This document shows, piece by piece, positions 47,618 to 56,033 of a DNA stretch of 64,000 nt (position 1 is the first letter of the stretch; every line of letters starts with the position of its first letter). Source of the stretch: Neptunomonas qingdaonensis (GTDB lineage: Bacteria; Pseudomonadota; Gammaproteobacteria; Pseudomonadales; Balneatricaceae); the NCBI RefSeq assembly GCF_900113275.1, contig NZ_FOOU01000010.1, forward strand, positions 1 to 64,000. The letters are read 5' to 3'. Position numbers and translations under genes: made by a program. The notes below the pieces were generated by a model. It saw nothing but the letters and a program-made list of their open reading frames with translations, had not been told where the DNA came from and made no database searches.

Positions 47618-48349
47618 GTGCTGAAAACAACGTATAAAATTGAAAATGGCTTACTCTCCGGCTGCCAATGGTGCCCGTCGCCTAATTATAATGCGCGTCC
47701 GTTGCCTAATTACAGCGCACGTCCAGCGTCTAATGAAAGCTCACTTAATCAAGACATGTTAGTGACCGCTATTGATCTGCTGGTGATTCATAATATAAGT
47801 TTGCCCCCAGCGCAGTTTGAAAACGGTTATATCGAAGCTTTTTTTCAAAATATTTTGCCTGTTAACGACCACCCCTATTTTGCTGAAATAGCGGACTTAA
47901 ATGTGTCGGCGCATCTGCTGGTTACGCGAAGCGGTAAGGTTATACAGTTCGTCAATTTGAATGAGCGCGCCTGGCATGCGGGTGCCTCTTGTTTTGCCGG
48001 GCGTGTCAATTGTAATGATTTCTCGATCGGAATAGAGATGGAAGGTACCGATCATCTTGCCTATACCTATCAACAATATCAGGCGCTGGCGGCTGTCACG
48101 TCTGCTATTCGGGTTGCTTACCCCGCTATCTCAACATCTTCTATTGTCGGGCACTCTGATATCGCACCGGGACGAAAAACTGATCCGGGAGAATCATTTA
48201 ATTGGCCTTATTTTTTTCAGTTGATTAGCGCTGCTGATGAAACTAGCTGTGATGATCATCACTCACGCTTTAATGACCTGGACCTTAATGAATCAGCTCT
48301 GAATGAGCCAGGTCTTAATTTGCCAGATGCTAAGGAGCAGCAGGTATGA
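47618..48349 (+). CDS. ampD: 1,6-anhydro-N-acetylmuramyl-L-alanine amidase AmpD
   Basis: The 243-residue cytoplasmic zinc amidase carries LLVIHNISLPPAQF near residue 52, CNDFSIGIEMEGTDHLAYT near residue 130 and GHSDIAPGRKTDPG near residue 180, giving the zinc ligands His-His-Asp. It recycles anhydro-muropeptides and so controls AmpR-type beta-lactamase induction. It is about 60 residues longer than E. coli AmpD. The extra length is in two repeat blocks, one N-terminal (22-37, which duplicates the family's SPNYNxRP motif) and one C-terminal (218-237). Start is GTG 47618. ampE overlaps its stop. Confidence 0.95.
   Translation: MLKTTYKIENGLLSGCQWCPSPNYNARPLPNYSARPASNESSLNQDMLVTAIDLLVIHNISLPPAQFENGYIEAFFQNILPVNDHPYFAEIADLNVSAHLLVTRSGKVIQFVNLNERAWHAGASCFAGRVNCNDFSIGIEMEGTDHLAYTYQQYQALAAVTSAIRVAYPAISTSSIVGHSDIAPGRKTDPGESFNWPYFFQLISAADETSCDDHHSRFNDLDLNESALNEPGLNLPDAKEQQV
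47681..47728 (+). repeat. 24-bp in-frame duplication of a conserved motif in ampD
   Basis: CCTAATTATAATGCGCGTCC plus TTG... (47681-47704) is repeated at 47705-47728 with third-position and a few other differences. The units encode PNYNARPL and PNYSARPA. E. coli AmpD has a single equivalent (SPHYDCRP), so one copy is the ancestral motif. A shorter third remnant (SNES) follows. Confidence 0.85.
48269..48328 (+). repeat. Four 15-bp units at the ampD 3' end
   Basis: The units TTTAATGACCTGGAC, CTTAATGAATCAGCT, CTGAATGAGCCAGGT and CTTAATTTGCCAGAT are in frame and encode FNDLD-LNESA-LNEPG-LNLPD. They form a C-terminal tail beyond the catalytic domain and end 18 bases before the ampE start. Confidence 0.8.
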
Positions 48350-49116
48350 AGTTTCTTGCGATATTGTTTGTATTAGCTTTACGTAGATTCACTCAGTACA
48401 AACCGTTGTCGATATTCAGCTCCGAACAACATTGGTCAGCGCGCTTTATTATTGCTGGTGTATTTTCGCTGGCTGTAGAGTGGGTGTTGATAACCTTGTC
48501 AGGTGTGGCATATGGGCTAGCGACGCTAATTTTGCAGTGCCTACTGTTTTTTTATCTGGTGGTCAGGCCAAGCCCTGCGGGGATGTTGGATCAGTATATT
48601 GGGTATATACAGCGAGGGGATGTCGAGGCGGCTTATCTGCATGCTTCGGGCTTTTTGGCCTTGTCATCAAATGAAATAGAAACGGATGAGACGTTGGAAG
48701 CTGAGGTTTTCGATAAGTATGTTGTCTTAATGTTTAATCTTTTCTTTTTACCCTTGTTGATGTTCTGGATGTTGGGGGCTGTAGGATTAATTTTTGCCGT
48801 ACTGGTGTTTGATTTTAGTGATGACAGCACACGTACGCCCGCTTTCTTTAAGCTGTTAAGACGAGCCCTGCAATTTCCGCTGATCTTTACCTATTATATT
48901 TGTGGTCATTCTGTGGCGGTATGGCCTGTGATTACATCGGGTAGGTTTTCCGATGCTGGCTTAGTGGCGGCGGCCCGTGATGCCATAGCTAAGGATGAAA
49001 AGCTGGCTTTATATAGTATTACTTCTTTAAAAAGCCTGCATGAGAGGGTGTTATTGGTCTGGTTGCTCCTAATGGGACTTAGTGTGATTTTTGGTGTGAG
49101 TTCGCCGTTGTATTAA
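48346..49116 (+). CDS. ampE: Inner-membrane protein AmpE
   Basis: The 256-residue protein has four or more membrane helices and the family segments LRRFTQYKPLSIFSSEQHW... at the start and the WMLGAVGLIFAVLVF and RALQFPLIFTYYI stretches later. AmpE is related to CobD/CbiB membrane proteins and acts as an accessory in beta-lactamase signalling; its reaction is unknown. Its ATG overlaps the ampD stop, the classical ampDE arrangement. Confidence 0.9.
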   Translation: MKFLAILFVLALRRFTQYKPLSIFSSEQHWSARFIIAGVFSLAVEWVLITLSGVAYGLATLILQCLLFFYLVVRPSPAGMLDQYIGYIQRGDVEAAYLHASGFLALSSNEIETDETLEAEVFDKYVVLMFNLFFLPLLMFWMLGAVGLIFAVLVFDFSDDSTRTPAFFKLLRRALQFPLIFTYYICGHSVAVWPVITSGRFSDAGLVAAARDAIAKDEKLALYSITSLKSLHERVLLVWLLLMGLSVIFGVSSPLY

Positions 49117-49126
49117 CGCTATAACT

Positions 49127-49145
49127 GATAATTATTTTCATTTAT
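49127..49145 (+). promoter_or_regulatory. Fur-box-like site upstream of the iron ABC ATPase gene
   Basis: GATAATTATTTTCATTTAT matches the 19-bp Fur consensus at 13 positions and is followed by CA, extending to TTTATCA. It lies about 40-57 bases before the ATG. Iron-replete Fur would repress transcription here. Confidence 0.55.
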
Positions 49146-49183
49146 CATACGTTTTTGAATTTTTATATATCTGGTTGTTTTTA

Positions 49184-50233
49184 ATGTCCTCACTGCTGTC
49201 GGTTGAATCTCTTTCCTGTGCCTATGCTAACCATGTGATTGTCGAAGGTGTCAGCTTCTCAATTAGAGAGGGAGAGATAGCCTGTCTGTTAGGGCCTAGC
49301 GGTTGTGGTAAAACAACCTTGTTGCGTGCGCTGGCAGGTTTTAATCCGGTTGCTGCTGGTTCTATTCGTATTCAGGGGCAGGAAGTCTCATCCACGTCGG
49401 CAACGCTTCCTCCTGAGAAACGCCAGATGGGCATGGTGTTTCAGGATTATGCGCTTTTTCCTCATCTGAGCGTCGCGGATAACATCGCTTTTGGGCTTAA
49501 GAATAAAAGTCGGGCTGAAAAAAATGAGATTGTTCTCTCAATGCTACAGCTGGTGAGGTTGCCTGACCTGTCAAAACGTTTTCCTCATGAGCTTTCGGGT
49601 GGGCAGCAGCAGCGTGTGGCATTGGCGCGAGCATTGGCGTCGCGCCCTCGTTTATTATTGATGGATGAGCCTTTTTCAAATCTGGACACTGAGATGCGTA
49701 AAGAGCTGTCGCTAGAGGTGCGGGATATTATCAAACAGCAGGGAATTGCGGCGGTTGTGGTAACGCATGATCAGGAAGAGGCGTTTGTTATCAGTGATGT
49801 GCTGGGTATTTTAGCAGACGGAAAGCTGCAGCAGTGGGGTACAGCCGAATCGCTTTATTACCGTCCGGAATCTGTGCAGGTGGCTAAGTTTGTCGGTGAT
49901 GGCGAGCTGTTTGATGGCACTTGTCTGGCAGAGGCGCGTGTTGAAACTGAACTGGGTCTGCTTGAGTTCGCCGAACCGTTATCACTAAGCCCGCAGCAAG
50001 CGATTAAGCTTTTCATCCGTCCGGCAGATATTTCACCAGTGGTTTACAGTGAAGCGCATACCAAAGCGCAGGTGTTAAGTCGCGAGTTTATGGGTGAAGC
50101 GACGCGCTATCGTCTGCAATTAGATTCTGGCAGAGCGGTATCGGCGCTGGTGCGAGAGTTGCTGCCGTTTAAGATCGGAGATGTTGTCGGTATTGAGGTC
50201 GCGGTGCACCGACCAATTGTTTTTCCCGCCTAA
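49184..50233 (+). CDS. fbpC: Iron(III) ABC transporter ATP-binding protein
   Basis: The 349-residue protein has Walker A GPSGCGKTTLLRAL near residue 38, signature LSGGQQQRVALARALA near residue 132 and Walker B LLLMDEPFSNLD near residue 155. A C-terminal TOBE-like domain fits FbpC/AfuC-type importers. It energises uptake of ferric iron delivered by FbpA through FbpB. It is encoded on the plus strand, 2 kb away from fbpB and fbpA on the other strand, which is an unusual split. ATG 49184 is preferred to the upstream TTG. Confidence 0.88.
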   Translation: MSSLLSVESLSCAYANHVIVEGVSFSIREGEIACLLGPSGCGKTTLLRALAGFNPVAAGSIRIQGQEVSSTSATLPPEKRQMGMVFQDYALFPHLSVADNIAFGLKNKSRAEKNEIVLSMLQLVRLPDLSKRFPHELSGGQQQRVALARALASRPRLLLMDEPFSNLDTEMRKELSLEVRDIIKQQGIAAVVVTHDQEEAFVISDVLGILADGKLQQWGTAESLYYRPESVQVAKFVGDGELFDGTCLAEARVETELGLLEFAEPLSLSPQQAIKLFIRPADISPVVYSEAHTKAQVLSREFMGEATRYRLQLDSGRAVSALVRELLPFKIGDVVGIEVAVHRPIVFPA

Positions 50234-50330
50234 CGTAAAATCTATTTTATAGACTATGATTTTAACTTGTTGATCCAATTCAAGTGAGTTGCCAGGGCAG
50301 AGCGTGCGGCTGCGAGGTAAGGAGTGTTTT

Positions 50331-52046
50331 TTGCGTCTCTCATTTTTATCCCCTTTTGTTATAGCTTGTATCGCATTGTTTTTTTCCGCTTTTTACTTTC
50401 ATCCGAATATGGGGGGCGAGGGTTTATTTATTCCTCTTAATTCAATAGTGTGGATAGCGACAGCGTTTGTGATTCTTCTGGCTGTTTGGAGAATGTGGCA
50501 ACAGCAGACAATTCGGATGCCTGCTTTCTTTGGTTTGATCTTAGCGATGCCGATGTTAATTCTGTTAACCGGTTTTATTGTCGGGATGGAGCAGCCTCTT
50601 TCCTGGATGTTGCGTATATCAGCGATCCTGCTAGGTTTTTTGCTGTTTTTTGGCTTGTTTCAATTTAAAACTTCTCGTCGAGATGTTAACAGCTGCTTGT
50701 ATGTTTTGTGTGGCGCATTGTCGTTACATGCTGTGGTTGGTGTTATACAGCTGTTACCAGGGGCTCTTCTATCCAACTTTATACCTAATGTTTACGACCC
50801 AATATCTATTGGTATGTTTCAACAACCAAATGTTCAGGCTAGCCTTATGGCAACGGCCATTGCTTTATCGGTTTATCTAATAAGTTCGCCGGATTTTCGT
50901 GGACGGCCTGTGTGGGTTAAATCGCTGCCCCTCATATGTTTATTGTTGTCCACTTTTGCGTTGATGAGTTCAGACTCGCGTGTCGGTCTATTGGGAGGGA
51001 GTGGTGCGTTGGTATTGATACTGCTGTCGCGCTTTAGTCTGCTTAAGTTACGCCGCGGCTGGGCGTTAGGAATGCTGCTGGTGTTACTCGCAGGTGGTGG
51101 TTCAGGGCTTATTATTAATGATGGAGCCCTGCGTGCTTATTCGAAAATAGAGCAGTTGAGTGGGCAAGGGCAGGATATTCGTAAAGATGTTTATCGTATT
51201 AGTTGGGAGATTATTAAAGATAAGCCGTTGTTAGGGCATGGGATTGGCAGTTTTCAGCAAGTGTTTCATGAAAAAGCTGCTGAATATCAGTTAAAAACCG
51301 ATGGTTTTAATTTAGGACTGTGGTTTTCACATCCGCATAACGAGTTGCTATTGTGGGGTATTGAAGGTGGTGCTGTTGGGCTGTTGGCTTTTCTTTTTGC
51401 AATTGTTGCGGTGCTTTGTCAGCTAATTTGTTTAGGCTGGCAGCGCGGAGGAGCGATGGCGGCATTATTGCTCCCTATTGCTCTACATACTCAAGTTGAA
51501 CATCCATTTTATGTATCGGCTTATCATTGGGTGATGTTCTTATTTCTATTGTTTGTCGTTTTTAATCAATCGGGAAGTAAGGTTTACCCTTTGCGTGTGA
51601 GCTTTGCAGCAGGGGCGCTAATCAGAGGGTTATCAATTATGCTTATGCTTGTAGTGCTTTGGTTTTGTACTACATCCTTATATTACTCTAACCGTATTGT
51701 TCATATGCTTTATTCGGACAAAGCTAAACTTGCAGAATTAAACGCGATTCAACAACATCCTTATTTTTCTGAAGTAGCAACGCGTTTATTATTAGCTCAT
51801 TTTTCTGAAGCGGAGAAGTTATCGAAGGGGACCAGTGTAACGTTAGAATATGTTGAGTGGTTGGAAGTGTATATCAAGCATGTGCCTGATATAGGTGTTT
51901 TTATAGACCTGATTCGTGCCTATGCTTATCTTGGTGATTCTGAGAAGGAGCAGGCTACCATTGATCGCGCCCTTTATCTATATCGCGGTCATCCTTTGAT
52001 ATTGAAAACAGCTAAAGAAGTGAAAGAGAAATATAGTGTTGATTAA
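50331..52046 (+). CDS. PglL-type O-oligosaccharyltransferase (Wzy/O-antigen ligase family)
   Basis: The 571-residue membrane protein has about 11 helices and a Wzy_C core with WFSHPHNELLLWGIEGGAVGL near residue 330 in the large periplasmic loop. PFYVSAYHWVMFLFLLF follows near residue 398. The C-terminal soluble part (about 440-571) resembles the PglL/PilO C-terminal region. Such enzymes transfer a lipid-linked glycan to Ser or Thr of pilin and other exported proteins. Start is TTG 50331, chosen because AAGGAG at 50319-50324 is a strong ribosome binding site. A WaaL ligase is the main alternative. Confidence 0.78.
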   Translation: MRLSFLSPFVIACIALFFSAFYFHPNMGGEGLFIPLNSIVWIATAFVILLAVWRMWQQQTIRMPAFFGLILAMPMLILLTGFIVGMEQPLSWMLRISAILLGFLLFFGLFQFKTSRRDVNSCLYVLCGALSLHAVVGVIQLLPGALLSNFIPNVYDPISIGMFQQPNVQASLMATAIALSVYLISSPDFRGRPVWVKSLPLICLLLSTFALMSSDSRVGLLGGSGALVLILLSRFSLLKLRRGWALGMLLVLLAGGGSGLIINDGALRAYSKIEQLSGQGQDIRKDVYRISWEIIKDKPLLGHGIGSFQQVFHEKAAEYQLKTDGFNLGLWFSHPHNELLLWGIEGGAVGLLAFLFAIVAVLCQLICLGWQRGGAMAALLLPIALHTQVEHPFYVSAYHWVMFLFLLFVVFNQSGSKVYPLRVSFAAGALIRGLSIMLMLVVLWFCTTSLYYSNRIVHMLYSDKAKLAELNAIQQHPYFSEVATRLLLAHFSEAEKLSKGTSVTLEYVEWLEVYIKHVPDIGVFIDLIRAYAYLGDSEKEQATIDRALYLYRGHPLILKTAKEVKEKYSVD

Positions 52047-52068
52047 TTTATTACGAAATTACGAATTA

Positions 52069-53739
52069 CTAATGCGCTGTGCGTGTCCCTGTAATGGATT
52101 TGCTCAGCAGTATCACCGGTATAATCCCTACCAGTACTATTAATAGTGCTGCCAGTGCACATTGTTCCAACTGCTCATCTGAGGCGTACTGATAAACATA
52201 GGTGGCCAGCGTGTCGTAGTTAAAAGGGCGTAAAATCAGGGTGGCGGGCAGTTCTTTCATACAGTCGACAAACACAACTAACGTCGCCGTCAGTAAACCG
52301 CCTTTGATGAGAGGAAAGTGAACCTTTATGAGTGTTTTGCTGGGTGACATGCCCAGCGATCGGGAGGCCATGTCCATGGTTGGTGTGACTTTATTTAATG
52401 AGCTGTCTACGGCGCCGGTGGCTACCGCAAGAAAGCGAACACAGTAAGCAAAAATTACAGCAAAAACAGTACCGCTTAACAGTAGCCCTGTCGAAAAGTT
52501 GAATTGTGCGCGCATAAAAGCATCGACACGGTTATCGAAAGCAGCGAGTGGAATAATCACGCCAATGGCTAATACAGCGCCCGGTAGCGCGTAACCTAAA
52601 CTGGAGAAGCGCACGGCTGAAGTCAGCCCGAGGCGGTTGGGGTTTAAGCGTTTTGCATAGGTGAGCAGTACGGCTAGCGTCAGACATAACAGTGCAGCGC
52701 CGCCAGACAGTAAAAAACTGTGGCTGGCGTGAGCTAAAAAGTCGGTCGATAAAAATTGATCCAGATGGCTGGCTGAGTAGCTAACCAATAAACCTACCGG
52801 AATGATAAAGCCTAGCAGTATCGGTAATAAGCAGGCTAAAAAGGCAAGCGTGCTCCTAACACGGTTTAATGGATAAGCCTGAATCGCTTTGAACCGGTCG
52901 GTGCTATGAAATTGTTTTTGTTTGGCCCGGGCGATGCGTTCCAGTGCGATTAACACGACGACAAAGATCATCATCATGGTCGCAATTTGCGCCGCGCCTC
53001 CTAAATTACCCATATTCAGCCAGGTATCATAAATACCTGCGCTCATGCTTTGCACTGCAAAATAATCAACCGTGCCGAAATCGTTGAGTGTTTCCATTGA
53101 AACCAGTGCTAAACCTACCGCAATAGAGGGGCGTGCGATGGGGAGGGAAATACGGTAAAAACTTTGCCATGGGTTGCAGCCCATTAATCGGCTGGCATCT
53201 TTCAGGCTCATGGATTGTTCTAAAAAAGCAGCGCGTGACATCAGGTATACATAAGGATACAGCACAAAGGTAAGCATCAGAATCGCACCTGAGAGCGAGC
53301 GAATCTCCGGAAACCAGTAGTCTCTGGCGCTTTGCCAGCCAAATATATCCCGCAGAAACCCCTGAACGGGACCGGCGAACTCTAATATGTCAGTATATAT
53401 ATAAGCGATCACATAAGCGGGGACCGCAAAGGGGAGCAGCAGCGCCCATTCGAAAAAACGCTTGCCCGGAAACTGACACATGGTCACCAGCCACGCGGTC
53501 GTTACGCCGATAATGACCGAAAGTGAAGCGACACCGAACATAAGCTTCAGCGTCGTACTGATGTAGACGGGCAGGATTGTATCAGCGAGGTGTCGCCAGA
53601 TGTTTTCTTCCGGAAAAAGCGCCAGATAGAATACGGATAGAACAGGAAGAGCCACCAGTAAAGCGGCTCCCCAGCTACTGATATACCAGCCAGTGGTATT
53701 GCTGGTAGTATTATTAATGCGGATAGAATGTGTTTTCAT
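52069..53739 (-). CDS. fbpB: Iron(III) ABC transporter permease
   Basis: The 556-residue protein is a fused double permease with about twelve helices. Two EAA loops are present, DASRLMGCNPWQSFYRISLPIARPSIAVG near residue 180 and DMASRSLGMSPSKTLIKVHFPLIKGGL near residue 455. This is the FbpB/SfuB architecture. It transports Fe3+ (or thiamine-type substrates in related ThiP proteins; the adjacent FbpA-type protein favours iron). It lies 107 bases downstream of fbpA and is convergent with the PglL-type gene. Confidence 0.9.
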   Translation of the reverse strand: MKTHSIRINNTTSNTTGWYISSWGAALLVALPVLSVFYLALFPEENIWRHLADTILPVYISTTLKLMFGVASLSVIIGVTTAWLVTMCQFPGKRFFEWALLLPFAVPAYVIAYIYTDILEFAGPVQGFLRDIFGWQSARDYWFPEIRSLSGAILMLTFVLYPYVYLMSRAAFLEQSMSLKDASRLMGCNPWQSFYRISLPIARPSIAVGLALVSMETLNDFGTVDYFAVQSMSAGIYDTWLNMGNLGGAAQIATMMMIFVVVLIALERIARAKQKQFHSTDRFKAIQAYPLNRVRSTLAFLACLLPILLGFIIPVGLLVSYSASHLDQFLSTDFLAHASHSFLLSGGAALLCLTLAVLLTYAKRLNPNRLGLTSAVRFSSLGYALPGAVLAIGVIIPLAAFDNRVDAFMRAQFNFSTGLLLSGTVFAVIFAYCVRFLAVATGAVDSSLNKVTPTMDMASRSLGMSPSKTLIKVHFPLIKGGLLTATLVVFVDCMKELPATLILRPFNYDTLATYVYQYASDEQLEQCALAALLIVLVGIIPVILLSKSITGTRTAH

Positions 53740-53846
53740 TAGCCCAAAACAACAAAACGATAGCCGCGAAGACTATCGTTTTTGTAAAGTAAAGTCATTA
53801 ACGCATTAGTCAATCAGAACCCTGTGTCCAGAAAAATCAGACGCTC

Positions 53847-54875
53847 TTAATTATCAAAACCAACTTTGTCGACCAGTTTTGCTGCAGCCGAGCGCTGTGC
53901 TGATACTTCCTGAAGGTTAATTGAATCACCTTTAAACTCACCCATGTACTTTTCGATCAATTCTGAACGAGGCGTATTTGGGCGCACCGGGAATTCGAAG
54001 TTCGAATTTGCGTAGTATTTTTGAGACTCTTCTTCTGTTAAGAACTCAATCAGTTTTTGTGCCGCTGCAGCATGTGGAGCGTGCTTGGTGATACCTGCGC
54101 CTGAAATGTTCATATGAGCACCGCGATCAGCCTGATTCGGAAAAACCAGATTGACTGATTCTGCCCATGTCTTTTGTTCAGGTTCTTTGTCGTTAGTGAG
54201 CATGTGTCCAAAATAATAGGAGTTGCCCAGAGCAAGGTCGCAGACGCCTTCTTTGATCGCTTTTACCTGAGCGCGGTCATTTCCCTGTGGTTTTTGAGCC
54301 AGATTCTCTTTAAGAGCCCCTAACCAGTTTTCTGCTTCCTCTTCGCCGTGATGAGCAATCATGCTGCCAATCAGAGAGAGGTTATAGGTATGCTTACCGC
54401 TTCGTGTGCAGATACGGCCTTTCCATTTAGGGTCAGCGAGTTCTTCGTAAGAGGTGATTTCACCGTCTTTAACACGATCTTTAGATGCGTAAATCAGACG
54501 GGCACGCGATGTCAGACCAACCCAGCGACCTTCAGGATCACGGAATTGGGCGGGTACGTTTGCATTAACAATATCACTGGATAATGGCGCAAAAAGCCCT
54601 TTTTCTGTCGCGTCAAATAGGGGACCAATATCGGATGTTAGCAGGATGTCCGCCGGTGAGTTGCGGCCTTCGTGTTCGAGACGCTCGAGTAACCCTTTTT
54701 TTGCAAAAACCACATTGGTTTTAATGCCGGTCTGTTCTGTGAACGCTGTTAATAACGGCTCAATCAAAAACGGCTGACGATAAGAATAGATGTTTACTTC
54801 TTCCGCTTGTGCCATTGGATTAAAGGCGAGTGTTGTCGAGAGTGTGGCAAGAGCAAACAGAGATTTACGCAACAT
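53847..54875 (-). CDS. fbpA: Periplasmic iron(III)-binding protein (FbpA/IdiA type)
   Basis: The 342-residue protein has a signal peptide cleaved after AQA at about residue 24, then VNIYSYRQPFLIEPLLTAFTEQTGI. Tyr pairs typical of ferric binding are seen in SYY (ALGNSYYFGHML, near residue 218). It delivers Fe3+ to FbpB in the periplasm. A Fur-box-like site lies 55-73 bases upstream. The MITE at 55072 separates it from rsmE. Confidence 0.92.
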   Translation of the reverse strand: MLRKSLFALATLSTTLAFNPMAQAEEVNIYSYRQPFLIEPLLTAFTEQTGIKTNVVFAKKGLLERLEHEGRNSPADILLTSDIGPLFDATEKGLFAPLSSDIVNANVPAQFRDPEGRWVGLTSRARLIYASKDRVKDGEITSYEELADPKWKGRICTRSGKHTYNLSLIGSMIAHHGEEEAENWLGALKENLAQKPQGNDRAQVKAIKEGVCDLALGNSYYFGHMLTNDKEPEQKTWAESVNLVFPNQADRGAHMNISGAGITKHAPHAAAAQKLIEFLTEEESQKYYANSNFEFPVRPNTPRSELIEKYMGEFKGDSINLQEVSAQRSAAAKLVDKVGFDN

Positions 54876-54929
54876 GGTTTATACCCTACTTGTTTAATAA
54901 CGATCGCATCTGGAATAGATCGGTTAAAA

Positions 54930-54948
54930 GATAACGCGAATTATTATC
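54930..54948 (-). promoter_or_regulatory. Fur-box-like site upstream of fbpA
   Basis: On the minus strand GATAATAATTCGCGTTATC matches the 19-bp Fur consensus at 14 positions, with both outer arms (GATAA/TTATC) perfect. It is located where a promoter for fbpA is expected. Confidence 0.65.
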
Positions 54949-55071
54949 GTTTAGAGCTTCGCTGTCAATGCGGATGCGTATAATTCTCAATACCATTAAC
55001 TTATAACTCTAGATTCTTTGATGCACATCATTTTTTGAGATATCTGTTTTAGACGGTTGTTTTATCGTCAA

Positions 55072-55210
55072 GAGACCTTTGCACGAGCCGGAATTTTGTT
55101 TACTGGCAAGGCAAAAGCGCACGGAATAAGAGAGTTTATGCCTATAAATGATCGAATGAGTACGTTTTTAACGCCGCCAGAGGGCAAAAGAGCAATCGTG
55201 CAAAGGTCTC
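55072..55210. mobile_element. 139-bp MITE with perfect 15-bp terminal inverted repeats
   Basis: GAGACCTTTGCACGA at 55072-55086 is the exact inverse of TCGTGCAAAGGTCTC at 55196-55210. The 5-bp direct repeat GTCAA flanks both sides (55067-55071 and 55211-55215), fitting a target-site duplication. No transposase fits inside; the only frame crossing it is not protein-like. From memory, ends starting GAGACCTTTGCA resemble certain IS5-group elements, but the 5-bp duplication is not typical for that group. It was inserted at the rsmE stop codon, so the rsmE stop TGA now lies in one copy of the duplication. Confidence 0.88.
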
Positions 55211-55211
55211 G

Positions 55212-55928
55212 TCAAATAATGGGAAATAGTCTGGATAACACCGCGGGAATGGCTGTTTCAACTCGCAGGATACGTTGTCCTATATGAAAAGGTGTTAGTC
55301 CTGCGTGTGCGAGTTTATCGATTTCATAGGGAATAAAGCCTCCTTCGGGGCCGATTGCCAGTGTTGTTGGCGTAAGCGTCGCTTCAGGGCAGTCGATAGC
55401 GTGGTAAGGGTGCGCAACTAACCCCCGTGTGTTAGCGCAGATGGCAGGTAATTCGTCTTCTACAAACGGTTTGAAGCGCTTTCTGATATATACGTTGGGC
55501 ATTTGTGTGTCCAGTGCTTGCTCTAATCCTAATTGTAACTGCTCATTGATAGCTGCTTCAGCAAGGAGTGGAGAGGACCAATAGCTCTTGTCGACACGAT
55601 AACTATTGAGTAGGTAGAGCTCTTTTACGCCCATCGTGCTGATCGTCTGTAAAATACGCTTCAGCATTTTAGGCCGGGGTAAGGCTAGCAGGAGGGTCAG
55701 AGGTAATGCTGCCGGTGGTGATTGAATAAGTGAAACCTGCAGTGTTACCTGTTGATCGTCAATACTCATTACCTGACCAGAACCGCTGAGCCCGTTTATC
55801 TGGCCTACGCGCAATAGCGAGTCGGGTTGTGCCCGGTGGATTTCAGCAATATGTTGGTGACGTCTGTCATGCAGACAAATGCGATTATCGCCGCAGAAAT
55901 CGTGTTCATTAAACAAAATCAGATTCAT
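55212..55928 (-). CDS. rsmE: 16S rRNA (uracil(1498)-N3)-methyltransferase
   Basis: The 238-residue SPOUT methyltransferase has an N-terminal PUA-like domain and a C-terminal knot with IGPEGGFIPYEIDKLAHAG near residue 192 and LGQRILRVETA-like (IGQRILRVETAIPAVLS) near residue 217, the SAM-binding knot. It methylates U1498 in the ribosomal decoding region. The final residues are intact in spite of the MITE insertion directly behind it. Confidence 0.95.
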   Translation of the reverse strand: MNLILFNEHDFCGDNRICLHDRRHQHIAEIHRAQPDSLLRVGQINGLSGSGQVMSIDDQQVTLQVSLIQSPPAALPLTLLLALPRPKMLKRILQTISTMGVKELYLLNSYRVDKSYWSSPLLAEAAINEQLQLGLEQALDTQMPNVYIRKRFKPFVEDELPAICANTRGLVAHPYHAIDCPEATLTPTTLAIGPEGGFIPYEIDKLAHAGLTPFHIGQRILRVETAIPAVLSRLFPII

Positions 55929-56033
55929 TCTTTATCCGCTGGTAGCATCTTGGGAACATATTCTTCCATTATGGAGGTTTTTCTTTTGCTTATCAGCCGT
56001 TAGGATAGCCGCTTACTTTAAATAGAGCTCCCT

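Noticed and set aside
55057-55287. 76-codon frame through the MITE
   Set aside because: It crosses both terminal repeats and runs into rsmE antisense, so it reflects lack of stops rather than a gene.
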